NCBI GenBank assembly: GCA_937923405.1
Contig: CALDUY010000005.1
Span: forward strand, 303,400 to 367,399
Direction: 5' to 3'
DNA length: 64,000 bases
Source of the DNA: an uncultured Gemmataceae bacterium
GTDB lineage: Bacteria; Planctomycetota; Planctomycetia; Gemmatales; Gemmataceae
In this document: piece after piece, positions 18,076-27,841 of the stretch
Numbering within the stretch: position 1 is the first letter of the stretch
How the letters are laid out: every line of letters starts with the position of its first letter
Position numbers and translations under genes: made by a program
The notes under the pieces: generated by a model
Databases searched by the model: none
Told to the model about the DNA's origin: nothing
What the model saw: the letters and a program-made list of their open reading frames with translations, nothing else

Positions 18076-19014
18076 TTAGTAGTCCACTCGCAACAGCCAC
18101 AACAACCAGGTCACCCCGATCACTTCCAGCACCAAGGCCAGCATCAGGGCTGACATCCCTTGTTGACTCTCCGTCAGTCGAGCCAGGTAATCCGGATAGA
18201 TGAAGTAGTAGATCACCAGAAACGACGGAGCCGCCAAAGCGATGAACAGCCCGGACAACCGCCCCAAGGCGGTCACCGCCGCCACCTGCCCGCGGAACTG
18301 ATTCCGCGAGCGAACCGTTTGGGCCAGTCGATCGATCAGCAAGGCGAGGTTACCACCCGTTTGCCGATGCATGGCGATCATCGAGGCCAGCAAATCAAAG
18401 TCTGCCAACCCGATTCGTTGGGCGGTCATCTGAAACGCCATCGGCACCGTCATGCCCAGGGTCAGATGCTCGTGCATGCGTTTGAACTCGGCGGCGATCG
18501 GTTTTTCCCCTTGGTCGGCGATCAGCTTGACGGACTGATCGACCGTGAGACCGGCTCGCAAGGATCGCGCCATCAGATGGAACGTGTCCGGGAGCTGCTC
18601 TTGCACACGCCGGGCCCAACGCCAGGCCAGAAACCAGAAGACCATCAGCATCAGGAACATGGCCCCCAGGGCCGAGAGAATGGCCAGTTCCAGACGTTCC
18701 ACATAAAGCCAGACGCCTGCTCCAGCCAGCACCCCGACGAGCAACAGGTAGGATGCCGCTAAGGTGCCGGACATCGCCAGCTCACTGCGTCCGACGATCT
18801 GCTCGAACCAGCGATCGATCGATTCCCCGACGTTACGCGGCGGTTTGATCGCTTGCAAGTGCTTGCCCAAATCCTCGGCCAAGAGTCGATCTTGTTTCTT
18901 GACCAGCATCCAGCGGAGCAAATCGACGATGCCTCGGATGACAAAGAAGATCACGAGGAAGGCCAGCGCCGCTCCAGCCAGGACACCCAGAGTTAACAGG
19001 GTTTCACGATTCAT
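18076..19014 (-). CDS. tadB: TadB-like inner-membrane platform protein
   Basis: 312 residues. N-terminal helix (LLTLGVLAGAALAFLVIFFV), two helices around residues 80-135 and a C-terminal pair flank the T2SSF domain (residues about 145-270, MARSLRAGLTVDQSVKLIA). Its ATG overlaps the tadA stop by ATGA, and the gene order tadA-tadB-tadC is the standard one. Confidence 0.9.
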   Translation of the reverse strand: MNRETLLTLGVLAGAALAFLVIFFVIRGIVDLLRWMLVKKQDRLLAEDLGKHLQAIKPPRNVGESIDRWFEQIVGRSELAMSGTLAASYLLLVGVLAGAGVWLYVERLELAILSALGAMFLMLMVFWFLAWRWARRVQEQLPDTFHLMARSLRAGLTVDQSVKLIADQGEKPIAAEFKRMHEHLTLGMTVPMAFQMTAQRIGLADFDLLASMIAMHRQTGGNLALLIDRLAQTVRSRNQFRGQVAAVTALGRLSGLFIALAAPSFLVIYYFIYPDYLARLTESQQGMSALMLALVLEVIGVTWLLWLLRVDY

Positions 19015-20357
19015 GCTTGGGTCCTCCCGTTGCCGCCTTGCTGCTGGAGGATTCGTGCCTCAAACATCGAAGACGGTAGATCGATGCCAGAGATGTGCAG
19101 CCGTTCGAGAATGTCTGGCACTTCACCCATTGCCTCAAAGTGCCCCACCGCCTCGCCATTCACGATGCCGGTTTGCTTGAACGCGAAGATGTCATGCACA
19201 ATGTAGCGTCGCCCCTTTCGCAGACCGCGAATCTCGGAAATTCGGCTCACCTTGCGAGCACCGCCCTTGAGACGAGTCACATGCACCAGTAGTCGCAAGG
19301 CACTGCCGACGTAGGTTCGGATAACGGGCAGCGGCATCTCGAAGCCGGCCATCGTGATCATCATTTCCAGACGCGACAGGGCATCGCGGGTGTCGTTGGC
19401 GTGAATTGTGGTCAACGAACCTTCGTGACCAGTGTTCATGGCCTGAAGCATGTCGAGTGCTTCGGCCCCACGAACTTCGCCGATGATGATCCGATCCGGA
19501 CGCATACGCAAGCTGTTACGAACCAGGTCACGTTGGGTCACCTGGCCCAACCCTTCCAGGTTGGGCAGACGAGTCTCCAACCGAACGACGTGGGGCTGCT
19601 GTAAGTGGAGTTCCGCCGCGTCTTCGATCGATACCAGACGTTCATCGTGCGGAATGTAGCCCGACAGAATGTTCAAGAGCGTCGTCTTACCGGCACCCGT
19701 ACCGCCTGAGATCAGAATGTTGATGCGTGACTCAACGGCAGCCTGCAACAGTTGCAGCATTTCTACCGTCAATGTGCCGTTGGCCAGCAGCTGTTCCTCG
19801 CCGAGTCGCACACCGAAGCGGCGAATCGACAACATCGGACCGTCGAGAGACAACGGCGGCAGAATGGCGTTGACACGAGACCCATCAGGAAGACGAGCAT
19901 CGACCATGGGCGACGATTCATCGATACGCCGACCGACTCGGGCAGTGATACGTTGGATGACCTGTGTCAGATGCGTATTGTCGTTGAACACGACACCGGT
20001 CGGTTCCAGCCGACCGTGACGTTCGACGTACACATTGTTAGGACCATTGACGAGAATGTCGCTAATGGTCGGATCTTTCATAAACTGCTCGAGCGGTCCC
20101 AGGCCGAACACCTCGGCCATGATCTCATCGATCAGCCGCTTGCGTTCGAGATCGCTGAGCTTTTCGCGCGAGTCGCGCACCAGCCGTGTGGCCAGAGCGT
20201 GAACCTCGCGTTTGAGCCGCTCCTCGTTCCAGGCCGTCAGTCCCGAGATGTCGATAACGGCGACGATCTGTCGATGGATGTCGGCCTTGAGCTGTTGATA
20301 GCGCTGCACAACCTGAGCTAACGAGGTTGTGGGCTGTTCCTTCACCGCAAGTTTCAT
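19011..20357 (-). CDS. tadA: TadA/CpaF pilus assembly ATPase
   Basis: 448 residues from ATG 20357 preceded by GAGGAGGAA; an upstream in-frame extension has no support. It powers Flp pilus assembly. Walker A is GGTGAGKTT, the Asp/His boxes lie around [19 protein letters not shown], Walker B is RIIIGEVRG and the His box contains TTIHAND. The N-terminal region ([20 protein letters not shown]) is typical of CpaF. Downstream genes tadB and tadC follow with overlaps. Confidence 0.93.
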   Translation of the reverse strand: MKLAVKEQPTTSLAQVVQRYQQLKADIHRQIVAVIDISGLTAWNEERLKREVHALATRLVRDSREKLSDLERKRLIDEIMAEVFGLGPLEQFMKDPTISDILVNGPNNVYVERHGRLEPTGVVFNDNTHLTQVIQRITARVGRRIDESSPMVDARLPDGSRVNAILPPLSLDGPMLSIRRFGVRLGEEQLLANGTLTVEMLQLLQAAVESRINILISGGTGAGKTTLLNILSGYIPHDERLVSIEDAAELHLQQPHVVRLETRLPNLEGLGQVTQRDLVRNSLRMRPDRIIIGEVRGAEALDMLQAMNTGHEGSLTTIHANDTRDALSRLEMMITMAGFEMPLPVIRTYVGSALRLLVHVTRLKGGARKVSRISEIRGLRKGRRYIVHDIFAFKQTGIVNGEAVGHFEAMGEVPDILERLHISGIDLPSSMFEARILQQQGGNGRTQA

Positions 20358-20464
20358 GGATTCCTCCTCGTTGTTGTTCGTCCCTGATCCATCGAGAGAG
20401 GCGAGCCGCCGGGCTGACATCCCGGCAGAATGGTCCCGCCGGCTCGTTGTTTACGACCCTTGAT

Positions 20465-21691
20465 TCAGTGAACCAGCGTTGGTTTCGCCAGATAATCGCT
20501 CGGCAACAGATGAGCCGTGCCGCGTCGGCTAAAATCCGTGATTGCTTGTGGAACCGCCATCATCGTCGGTTGCAAGCGGAGGCGTAACGGGCCGCCGACC
20601 GGTGCCTCGACACGCACCACACGAGCAGCCACAAAAGCATGAATGATGGCCTGATTCCCCTGAACTTGGGTGTACAGTGGCCAGACCTTCTGCACTCCTG
20701 TGTTTTGCAGGTTCTTTAGTGCCTCAAAGAGATCGAGATACTCCGCTGAACCGTGCGCCGGTCCTAATGACTGAGCAGGCAGCGAGAGCTGATTGTTCTC
20801 GTCCAACACTAGTTTGCCTTGTCGGCTTCGCAGATCCCGCTCCGACAGCCCGTTGACAATCTGCGTTGCCAGTGACTCTCGCCCCAGTGACAACAGCACG
20901 GCATTGTTCAATCCACCCGGACCTAGTTCCAACGGGATCTCCAGTACGATTTCGGGGATCTGATCACTGCCGAGAATGAAAATGCGGGCGACCGGATTGA
21001 ACTTGTACTCGTCTGGTCCCTGTCGCTGGCGGATCTGCGATTCCCAGGAACTAGTATCGGCGGCAGTGGGGTCGGAGCGCACAGCAATGGGAACAAATGG
21101 CACCGGACTACCGATCCTGGCTCGGAATCCGATGACATCGCGATCTAGATAGGCCAAACTGCTAATCCGCATCTCCGCGCTGGCCTGCAAAACCAGCGGC
21201 CCCAGCAGAATTGGAATCGGATTTTGCCGTTGCTGCCCACGAATCGCCGTCACTGCCACGGTGTTCACTTCGTCGAGCGTCAGCGAGCTGAGGTATTCCA
21301 ACTCGGCCCGTTCAAGAACGCCCGGCTCACGCGGATCGTAGCTGCCCAGAACAACATCGCCGATGTTGAACCCAGTGGTATCGAGCTGAACCGGCTGCCC
21401 TAGAACACGATTCCGCGCCGCGAATTCGCCAGCTGTTTCGTTGACCCGATCCAAGAGAGCAAAAATGCCCGGCTTGCCGTCACGCAACCAAGCATCGTCA
21501 ATCAATCGATGCACGCCCGCCAGGGCAGAAGCATCAGCGGCATTGCTCAGTTCCTGACGCGCCAAACACAACCAGCCCGTATTTAGAGCCAGTGCTAACG
21601 CGGTCAACATCGTCGTCAAGGTAAGCAAAGCCCAGATGGCGGCAGCTGCCTTGCGACGTGATCGAACTGTCCGTCCCTGACTTACGAGCAT
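20465..21691 (-). CDS. TadG-like pilus locus protein
   Basis: 408 residues. An N-terminal helix (AAAAIWALLTLTTMLTALAL) is followed by LSNAADASALAG, the pattern of TadG/TadE-type pseudopilins and putative Flp-pilus proteins. The rest is soluble and unlike a von Willebrand A domain. It lies between cpaB and tadA. GAGG sits about 8 bases before the ATG. I infer a pilus-associated exported protein. Confidence 0.7.
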   Translation of the reverse strand: MLVSQGRTVRSRRKAAAAIWALLTLTTMLTALALALNTGWLCLARQELSNAADASALAGVHRLIDDAWLRDGKPGIFALLDRVNETAGEFAARNRVLGQPVQLDTTGFNIGDVVLGSYDPREPGVLERAELEYLSSLTLDEVNTVAVTAIRGQQRQNPIPILLGPLVLQASAEMRISSLAYLDRDVIGFRARIGSPVPFVPIAVRSDPTAADTSSWESQIRQRQGPDEYKFNPVARIFILGSDQIPEIVLEIPLELGPGGLNNAVLLSLGRESLATQIVNGLSERDLRSRQGKLVLDENNQLSLPAQSLGPAHGSAEYLDLFEALKNLQNTGVQKVWPLYTQVQGNQAIIHAFVAARVVRVEAPVGGPLRLRLQPTMMAVPQAITDFSRRGTAHLLPSDYLAKPTLVH

Positions 21692-21788
21692 GAGGAGATC
21701 CTCGGGGAGCTGGCCATCCCGCTATCCATTCCGTGGGTAGCGAGACGGCCCAGCGATTCTCTGCTCGGAGCGACTGCTCGATCCGAGA

Positions 21789-22901
21789 TTACGATCCCTT
21801 GTTTTTGCCACAGGTGCTGCAACCGCCCTTCTTGTTGCTGGCGCAGTCCGGCGGAGTGAACTGGAACGAAGGACCGGTGTTTGCCGCATTTTTCTTCGCC
21901 GAGGCAGCAGTCGAACGTCCCTTCGGATCTTCCGCCGAGACGAACACGCCATCCGCAGAGAAATTCAGCGTGTTCGTTCGCTTCAGGCCGTTGAAATTTT
22001 CGACGCGGATTTCCGGCCGCGGCGGAGCCGTGGTGTTTAGATCGAAGATCCGCACCAGATCATTCGTGCCGATCGAGTATTCGCCTCGATTGAGCGCCTC
22101 GACTCGAATTTGCTCACTGTCGTAGTCGCTGCTGTTGTCGGTGAAGGCAACAGGCAACAGCGCGACATCGATATCCTTCTGCTGCATCAGCCGGGCTCGC
22201 TTCTCTTCCAGCGACTTTTGCTCGGCGGCGGAGAGCGGCACCAGCGACAAAGTACCTTTGGTGCGAGCGAACTCGATCAACCCGGCCCGGTAAGGGTTGG
22301 CTTCGAGTGTGAAATGGACCGGCTTGCCTTCCGGCAAAGCAGCGAACACATTCCACAGGGCGTTTCTCTTGGCGATCACCCGCAGCCGGTTTGCTATCGG
22401 GGCTGTGCGAGTTGTCTCCGCGCCGCCCTCGCTGCTGATCGTCGTGGTCATGTAGACATCGACCCATTCGCCGACCTGAATCAGACCCCCAGCGCTCTGA
22501 TCCTTGGGGACAGTCAAGTTCACAGCTCGCATGTTGGGCAGCAAGCGAGCGTGCAGCGGCTCGGGCTTGACCATATCTTGCAGATCATCGCGCAAAATCG
22601 GCGAATCCGCCTCGATGCCGCGCTTGGGCACTCGCAGGGCAGCAGCCCCCTGCACCGGCGGAAGGTACAGATGTTTGTTCGCTTCGTAGTGAGGGATTTC
22701 ATCGGGACGCAGGGCACGGGTCTTGACCCAGCTAGTTTCGATCACGTCGCCGGGAAACAGGTTCCTGGCCGCGACCAGAACCTGAATTTCTCGCATCTTC
22801 GGTTCGGTCTTGCCGAGATAACCCGCGTAGCGGGCTCCGACGACCGCCCCCAGGCCGATCAGTATGGCCAGGGTTAGGGCAAACACGGTACTGGCTCTCA
22901 T
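21789..22901 (-). CDS. cpaB: CpaB/RcpC-type Flp pilus assembly protein
   Basis: 370 residues. An N-terminal signal/anchor helix is followed by a SAF domain (VLVAARNLFPGDVIETSWV), then an RcpC-type region (MRAVNLTVPKDQSAGGLIQV, VYMTTTIS). The C-terminus is unusual: a basic tail with clustered cysteines (CASNKKGGCSTCGKNKGS). CpaB proteins sit in the periplasm and are thought to work with the outer-membrane secretin, which is not in this window. Confidence 0.85.
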   Translation of the reverse strand: MRASTVFALTLAILIGLGAVVGARYAGYLGKTEPKMREIQVLVAARNLFPGDVIETSWVKTRALRPDEIPHYEANKHLYLPPVQGAAALRVPKRGIEADSPILRDDLQDMVKPEPLHARLLPNMRAVNLTVPKDQSAGGLIQVGEWVDVYMTTTISSEGGAETTRTAPIANRLRVIAKRNALWNVFAALPEGKPVHFTLEANPYRAGLIEFARTKGTLSLVPLSAAEQKSLEEKRARLMQQKDIDVALLPVAFTDNSSDYDSEQIRVEALNRGEYSIGTNDLVRIFDLNTTAPPRPEIRVENFNGLKRTNTLNFSADGVFVSAEDPKGRSTAASAKKNAANTGPSFQFTPPDCASNKKGGCSTCGKNKGS

Positions 22902-22944
22902 GGTGCGAACTCCACGTTGCTAGACTAATCAGTGAGGAAAGTCG

Positions 22945-23358
22945 TCATTCCTTGAGCATCACGGTCTGACCGACCAGGATCTCGTTACGAATGCTAATCC
23001 CGATGAACCGCAGCAGATCAGGGACAACCGCGGTCGCGGGCAAACGAACCTGAACGGTGACCGGATCTCCAGAAGAAATCGGTTCACCGTTTTCGTTCAT
23101 CGTCGACAGAAACACTTCAGCGATTTCGAAACGCCCTTCTCCCAGTGCGAGCTGGACGCTCCGATTGACAGCGTTGGCATCTCCTCCCATCGCAGCTGTC
23201 CGAGCGCCTTCTCGACTCGCGAGTAGGACCTGTTGCTGCGCCGACAGCCACAGAGAGAATTCGACGGTGCCCAGAAGCACGGTCAACAGAAGCGGAAAGA
23301 CGAGCAACAACTCGACTGCCAACCCTCCGCGTCTTTTTCGCTCGGCCTTAACGACCAT
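22945..23358 (-). CDS. tadE: TadE-like minor pilin
   Basis: 137 residues. A basic leader MVVKAERKRRG is followed by GLAVELLLVFPLLLTVLLGT; a cut after the first Gly of the GG pair would place Glu at +5 as in TadE. SREGARTAAMGG after the helix is also a TadE signature. Its start overlaps the cpaA end by 11 bases, so CpaA probably both precedes it in the operon and processes it. Confidence 0.85.
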   Translation of the reverse strand: MVVKAERKRRGGLAVELLLVFPLLLTVLLGTVEFSLWLSAQQQVLLASREGARTAAMGGDANAVNRSVQLALGEGRFEIAEVFLSTMNENGEPISSGDPVTVQVRLPATAVVPDLLRFIGISIRNEILVGQTVMLKE

Positions 23359-23977
23359 GTCGCACCTCCGCCGTCTGAGCGGCTTTCGCGCTGGGGACTA
23401 ATCCAAGGTCGACCCGAAACGCCCAGAGTAGGATCGGAATCGCGGCAATGGTAGCGATCAGTGAGTAGCGAATGACAATGGGAGACTTTTTTCCGGTGAT
23501 CGACTGACCGCCTCGTATCGCCAAGCTACGCCCTTTGAGCAATCGTCCAATCATAACGGCCAGCACGACAATCCAGAGGACGATCAAAGAGCCAGCAAGA
23601 ACGAAAATGGTCAGAGCTGGCCCAATCCAAGCGCCCAGGGCGGCGAACAGCTTAACATCACCGCCTCCACATACCCCCATCAGCCACATGCCGAAGAACA
23701 GCACAAATCCCACCGTGAACCCCGCCAAGGCAAATAACAACCCGTCGAGAACCCCTGTGGTGACACTGCCCACGCCAAGAATCCATACGGCGGACCCATT
23801 CGCTGCCAACAGTCCTCCTCGAAGCATGCTAATCAGTAAGCCCAAACCGAGCGCTGGCAGGCTCAGCCATTTGGGTACCTTCATAAACCGCTGATCAGTG
23901 TAGCTGGCTGTCGCCAGCAGAGCGCTCAGCCCTGCCAGGAACAGCCAGCCGAAAAGTGGATCGGAGAAGTAGCGCAT
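23348..23977 (-). CDS. cpaA: CpaA/TadV-type prepilin peptidase (A24 family)
   Basis: 209 residues with about six membrane helices. The two aspartates of the aspartyl prepilin peptidases are visible in TDQRFMKVPKW (residues 27 onward) and GGGDVKLFAALGAWIG. It cleaves the leaders of Flp pilins and TadE/TadG proteins. First gene of the tad operon after the terminator at 24077-24115. Confidence 0.88.
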   Translation of the reverse strand: MRYFSDPLFGWLFLAGLSALLATASYTDQRFMKVPKWLSLPALGLGLLISMLRGGLLAANGSAVWILGVGSVTTGVLDGLLFALAGFTVGFVLFFGMWLMGVCGGGDVKLFAALGAWIGPALTIFVLAGSLIVLWIVVLAVMIGRLLKGRSLAIRGGQSITGKKSPIVIRYSLIATIAAIPILLWAFRVDLGLVPSAKAAQTAEVRHGR

Positions 23978-24362
23978 GATTGGCGATCACCTCATCCCTG
24001 GTGCCGTGAGTACTTGCTTGTGCTGCTTTCATCGACCAGAACCAGAGGAAAACGCCTTAGCGATCTTGACTCAAAGAAAAAAATCCGGGCCAGGAGGCGG
24101 TACCTCCAGCCCGGACGGTGTTTCTGGTACTGGCTCAGCGACCCGCGAGTCAAACAGGCCGTCGGCTTTTGCACCAGCCACAGGTTCCACAGGCTGTAAA
24201 TTTCTTCAACCTGAGTCCGGCTGGATAGACCAGAACCAAATTCGCTCTACAACAGCTGTTGGCCATTCACACCTCAGATTCACCCAGCCCGCCCTTTGTC
24301 TCCCGCGCCAAGATGGACTTCCATCTCAAGACCAAAAGGCGACCTGACATGCCATCTGACCG
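23978..24362. other. Gap between cpaA and the first pilin gene
   Basis: 385 bases holding a strong minus-strand terminator (24077-24115). The part at 23978-24076 must contain the promoter for cpaA and the rest of the tad operon. 24116-24362 shows no credible gene. Confidence 0.55.
24077..24115 (-). terminator. Rho-independent terminator separating pilin and tad operon
   Basis: On the minus strand TCCGGGC...GCCCGGA (24084-24090 with 24109-24115) plus an inner GGAGG/CCTCC stem is followed by seven T. It should uncouple the abundant pilin transcript from the machinery genes. Confidence 0.85.
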
Positions 24363-24683
24363 TTAGTTGCACGGAATGACGTCAATCAGCGACGGAATCG
24401 CCGGTGGCGTGCAGAGCGGGTCAGGCAACAAGCCAGGCGTATCAATGGCCTGCGAACCATCGGTCTGCGCACAGCAGCCGAGCTGACCTTGAATGATGTA
24501 CCCCTGACTCAGTGCCAGGATCGCGTTACCGAGTTCGGTCAACTCGGTATTGACCGCGTCGCGGACACCGGCCAGGCCCACAATGATCCCGATGATCAGG
24601 ATCGTCGCTACAAACAGGAACTCGATGGCGATCAACGCGCCGTCATCATCGTTCCACAGCCGCTGGACGAGATTCTTCGTCAT
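24363..24683 (-). CDS. Flp-type pilin, copy 1
   Basis: 106 residues. A short leader ending WNDDDG precedes the hydrophobic helix ALIAIEFLFVATILIIGIIV, followed by GNAILALSQGY. The C-terminal part has CCAQTDGSQAIDTPG and ends IDVIPCN. The three copies share the leader, helix and GSQAIDTPG. Glu is at +6 after the Gly, not +5 as in classical Flp. Probably a major pilin; its own terminator lies 250 bases on. Confidence 0.85.
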   Translation of the reverse strand: MTKNLVQRLWNDDDGALIAIEFLFVATILIIGIIVGLAGVRDAVNTELTELGNAILALSQGYIIQGQLGCCAQTDGSQAIDTPGLLPDPLCTPPAIPSLIDVIPCN

Positions 24684-25080
24684 GGCAAATCAGTCCCTCC
24701 CAGGAGGTTGGCTCGCCGCACCGCCTCCCACGACGTCCGCAACGCACGGAAGCGCTCGTGAAGACAATCCAGATCGGCGACGGAGACCAGATTCTGCCAG
24801 GACAGCCTAATCAGCTAAATCAACCCCTTCAAGCGATCTTACTCATATTATGCTAACTATCTTAAATTAAGTATTGGCATTATTGATTTGATTGATAGAT
24901 CTGTTAAACCATGTCTAATCGCTACAATCGTCACAACCGTAACTCTGCTAAAAACCATCTCGTTAGCTATTGCTTTTGGCTAAACGCTGAAGAGGCGACG
25001 ACTTCTCAGAGAGAAGGAAACCCCAACCTAAGAGAACTCGTCGCCTCTTCAGGCCGCGCCATTGAGATGCCTGCTAGACC
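24684..25080. other. Gap between pilin copies 1 and 2
   Basis: 397 bases. The part at 24840-24980 is AT-rich and probably carries the copy 1 promoter. The long inverted repeat at 24987-25052 ends copy 2. No gene is visible. Confidence 0.5.
24987..25052 (-). terminator. Long inverted repeat after pilin copy 2
   Basis: CTGAAGAGGCGACGA (24987-25001) pairs perfectly with TCGTCGCCTCTTCAG (25038-25052). The 36-base loop contains a second small stem CTTCTC/GAGAAG. There is no clear T-run, so it may stabilise the 3' end as much as terminate. Confidence 0.6.
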
Positions 25081-25398
25081 TTAGTTGCAGGGGGTCAGAT
25101 CGATCAGCGACGGAATAGCCGGCGGCGTGCAGAGCACTTCCGGAACCGTGCTGGGGGTGTCGATCGCCTGCGAGCCGTCAGTCTGCGCACAGCAGCCCTG
25201 TTGGCCCGAGATCGAATAGCCCTGGCTCAGAGCCAGGATGGCGTTGGCCAGCTCGGACAACTCAACGTTGACCGCACTACGAACGCTCGACAGCCCCGCG
25301 ATAATCCCGATCACCAGGATCGTCGCAACGAACAGGAACTCCATGGCGATTAGTGCGCCTTGATCATCACTCCACAGCTTCTTCAGCATCTGCGACAT
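25081..25398 (-). CDS. Flp-type pilin, copy 2
   Basis: 105 residues from ATG 25398, which has GGAGGGG at good spacing; a GTG two codons upstream sits too close. Leader ends WSDDQG, then ALIAMEFLFVATILVIGIIA. The end (CCAQTDGSQAIDTPSTVP, LTPCN) matches copy 1 closely, so copies 1 and 2 are the most recent duplicates. Confidence 0.85.
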   Translation of the reverse strand: MSQMLKKLWSDDQGALIAMEFLFVATILVIGIIAGLSSVRSAVNVELSELANAILALSQGYSISGQQGCCAQTDGSQAIDTPSTVPEVLCTPPAIPSLIDLTPCN

Positions 25399-25805
25399 CA
25401 CCACAACCCCTCCAGGATGAAGATAACACCCGCCATTCCACCCACCGTCGGTTCGCCACGCACGAACTAACCCAATAGAGCGGATGTGGAACGCTGGGCA
25501 TGCGACTGAGCCGCTTGCTCAGAGGCAAATCTAACCATCTAGCTTGAGTTGCACCAATAGAGGATTTGGGTAATTGAGGAAGTTTGCAAAGGGGCACAAT
25601 AGCGCTCACGGCACTGCTGGCGCATTCCAATCAATCTGAAGAATCCTTGCTCATTCTTTAGTCGCTAATTATGTTGCAACCCAATTAATTTTGATTCAAT
25701 TAGAGAGGTTGTAACAAATGCGCCAGCTGATGAGATGGTCCAGAAATGCGACCAACCCAGGGAGTCATCTCCCTGGGTTGGTCTGATGGGCGGGTCACCT
25801 AGCTA
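25399..25805. other. Gap between pilin copies 2 and 3
   Basis: 407 bases. It holds the perfect hairpin at 25751-25782 and an AT-rich block (25630-25720) likely to include the promoter of copy 2. No gene is visible. Confidence 0.5.
25751..25782 (-). terminator. Perfect hairpin after pilin copy 3
   Basis: ACCAACCCAGGGAG (25751-25764) pairs with CTCCCTGGGTTGGT (25769-25782) around TCAT, a 14-base stem. The minus-strand continuation has only a short T stretch (CGCATTTCTGG). Confidence 0.65.
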
Positions 25806-26120
25806 TTAGTTAGCCGGCGAGACATCGATCACCGAAGGAAAGGCGGGTGGGACCTGGGAGATTCCCTGCAACTGCCCCGGAGTATCGATAGCTTGCGAGC
25901 CATCGAAGCTGGCATTCGCACCAATCTCACCCATGATGGTGTAGCCCTGGCTCAAAGCCAGAATTGCGTTGCCTAGCTCGGTCAGTTCCGCATTCAGTGT
26001 GGCCCGCAGGTTAGACAGTCCCACGATGATTCCGATCACCAGAATCGTTACGACGAACAGATACTCCGTGGCGATGATGGCTCCGGAATCGTCATTCCAC
26101 ATCTGCGACAACTTGCTCAT
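25806..26120 (-). CDS. Flp-type pilin, copy 3 (divergent)
   Basis: 104 residues with AGGAAG upstream. Leader ends WNDDSG, then AIIATEYLFVVTILVIGIIV with Tyr after the Glu as in canonical Flp. It lacks the cysteines of copies 1 and 2 (NASFDGSQAIDTPG in place of CCAQTDGSQ) and ends VSPAN. First gene of the pilin array. Confidence 0.85.
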   Translation of the reverse strand: MSKLSQMWNDDSGAIIATEYLFVVTILVIGIIVGLSNLRATLNAELTELGNAILALSQGYTIMGEIGANASFDGSQAIDTPGQLQGISQVPPAFPSVIDVSPAN

Positions 26121-26590
26121 TGTAAGCGTCTTCCTCTACGTAGTAATTCGGCCAAGATGACCCGGCAAGGGTCGTCAGATCGTTAGCGAGGCAAGCCTCA
26201 CACCGACAATTTGCCTTGTTCTCACTCCTCGAGCAATCAATCCGCCGCATTCTTACTGAGTTATCATCGATTAGCTAACGTGCAAACACTTGCATTGAGA
26301 TCCACCTAGAGGATTAGTCACATTCTCGCAATTCCGATGCCTTAGCTGTTCCTAACAGCCCTACGCTGAAGTGATGGTTTTTCAATCATCAGCTCAAATG
26401 AAACTAAAGTTTTGCCCAACCATTCCCCTGCAAAAATCGCCAGACTAACTCGCACAATCAGCATTTTCAGCACAAGTATTTTATTATCGCATTCTGGAAT
26501 CACATTTTCTTTCTGCGAGTAGTTCGATCATCTAGCACAATCCAATTGCTTATTGATCGATTCAAGCGAACCCGTTAATGTGGGTGGCGG
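26121..26590. other. Divergent intergenic region
   Basis: 470 AT-rich bases between the pilin array (minus) and the membrane protein (plus). It must contain both promoters. I found no convincing -24/-12 box, hairpin or gene. Confidence 0.5.
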
Positions 26591-27841
26591 ATGTCAGCGA
26601 AATCAGCTCCGATGAGTACAGGCTCTTCAGCCTATCCACTGGAAGATTCCGAAGTTCGCCTTGGAGCAGGGCTAGATTTTACATCTCCAGATTCACCGTT
26701 GGCGAAGTATTATCTCTATGCCAGTGATGTAGCCGCGATCTTCCTTCTGTCGTTCCTTTTTGTAATGACCAGCGTCCTGCCACTACCTCGTGAAGACGTG
26801 CGATTCCAGTTGGAACTAGGGCAAAAGACGCTTCGGAATGGCGTGTGGAGCCAGGAACCTGCCCAACAGCTCTCGTGGGCCTTTCACACTGGCCTGTATT
26901 TTGTGTTTCTCCTTGGGAATTGGCTCTCAGGCTCCGAGGGAACTGCTGGCGGAGTAGACTGTCTTCGCTCCGTTTATGCGATCCTAGTTGTGGCTCGACT
27001 GACGTTTCTGTGGGTGGCATTCCGTCAGGTTAGTCGTTCTCCATCTCTGGCCTTTGTCGGTTTATTGATTTTACTAATTTTCTCCATCGGACGAGTTCCA
27101 AGATTACAACCTATTTTATTCGGCGAGGCCTGTTTTGCGGCATTGCTGCTTGTACTAACATATCAAATGCTCAATTTACGATTAGTCTATTTAATCTCTG
27201 GCATGTTCATTTTGTGGGCGAATGTACATGAATCGTTTTTGTTGGGATTCGTTTTGATGATAGTTTGTTTGATTGCCACCATCATACAGTCTAAATTCTC
27301 GATTAGTCGAAATCCGCTAATTCTCCCCTTAACCGGTCTTTTCTTAATTTGTCTGGGATTAGTTACTTTTCTCAATCCCCGCGGCCCATTCATTATGCAT
27401 ACTTTATGGAGTTTGGCAAATAATCCACATTTTCTTGCTTTGGAAGCCTGGCAACCGCTGACTTTTCACTTTGGAGCAGGTGGGCATTGGACGTTCGTGC
27501 TTCTCTGGTGCCTGGTCGTACTCACGCAGCACGCCGCACGCTCGTTCTTTGCTCCGTTTCCCTTGTTGTGTTTAATCGTGTTTGGATTCTGGCCCTTGTG
27601 GCAACAACAGGCTTTGATCGAATGGGCCATGATTGCTCCCTGGTGCATCTTATCGTTGGCTCCTCAAGCAATGGCAGGTTGGGCGTTGCCAGACTGGGTT
27701 CCCCTTTCAGTGCCAAGTTTTCGCAAAACCATACTCGCGGGCTTGTTCGTGATTATCGCCAGTACTTGGTTTCCACCGATTCACTGGTTAATAGGCGGCC
27801 AACCCACGCCATTAGAACGTAGCCTTACTCAGACAAAGTGA
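26591..27841 (+). CDS. Polytopic membrane protein, unknown
   Basis: 416 residues with about ten hydrophobic helices after a soluble N-terminus of 50 residues. A short loop carries NPRGPFIMHTLWSLANNPHF followed by LEAWQPL, a pattern I associate with glycosyltransferase-like polytopic proteins of planctomycetes (inference, weak). Codon use is more AT-rich than in the neighbours. No clear ribosome binding site; an ATG at 26612 is an alternative start. Confidence 0.7.
   Translation: MSAKSAPMSTGSSAYPLEDSEVRLGAGLDFTSPDSPLAKYYLYASDVAAIFLLSFLFVMTSVLPLPREDVRFQLELGQKTLRNGVWSQEPAQQLSWAFHTGLYFVFLLGNWLSGSEGTAGGVDCLRSVYAILVVARLTFLWVAFRQVSRSPSLAFVGLLILLIFSIGRVPRLQPILFGEACFAALLLVLTYQMLNLRLVYLISGMFILWANVHESFLLGFVLMIVCLIATIIQSKFSISRNPLILPLTGLFLICLGLVTFLNPRGPFIMHTLWSLANNPHFLALEAWQPLTFHFGAGGHWTFVLLWCLVVLTQHAARSFFAPFPLLCLIVFGFWPLWQQQALIEWAMIAPWCILSLAPQAMAGWALPDWVPLSVPSFRKTILAGLFVIIASTWFPPIHWLIGGQPTPLERSLTQTK

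Noticed and set aside
20358..20464. Imperfect inverted repeat between the TadG-like and tadA genes
   Set aside because: The arms have mismatches and both genes read as one operon, so a terminator is unlikely.
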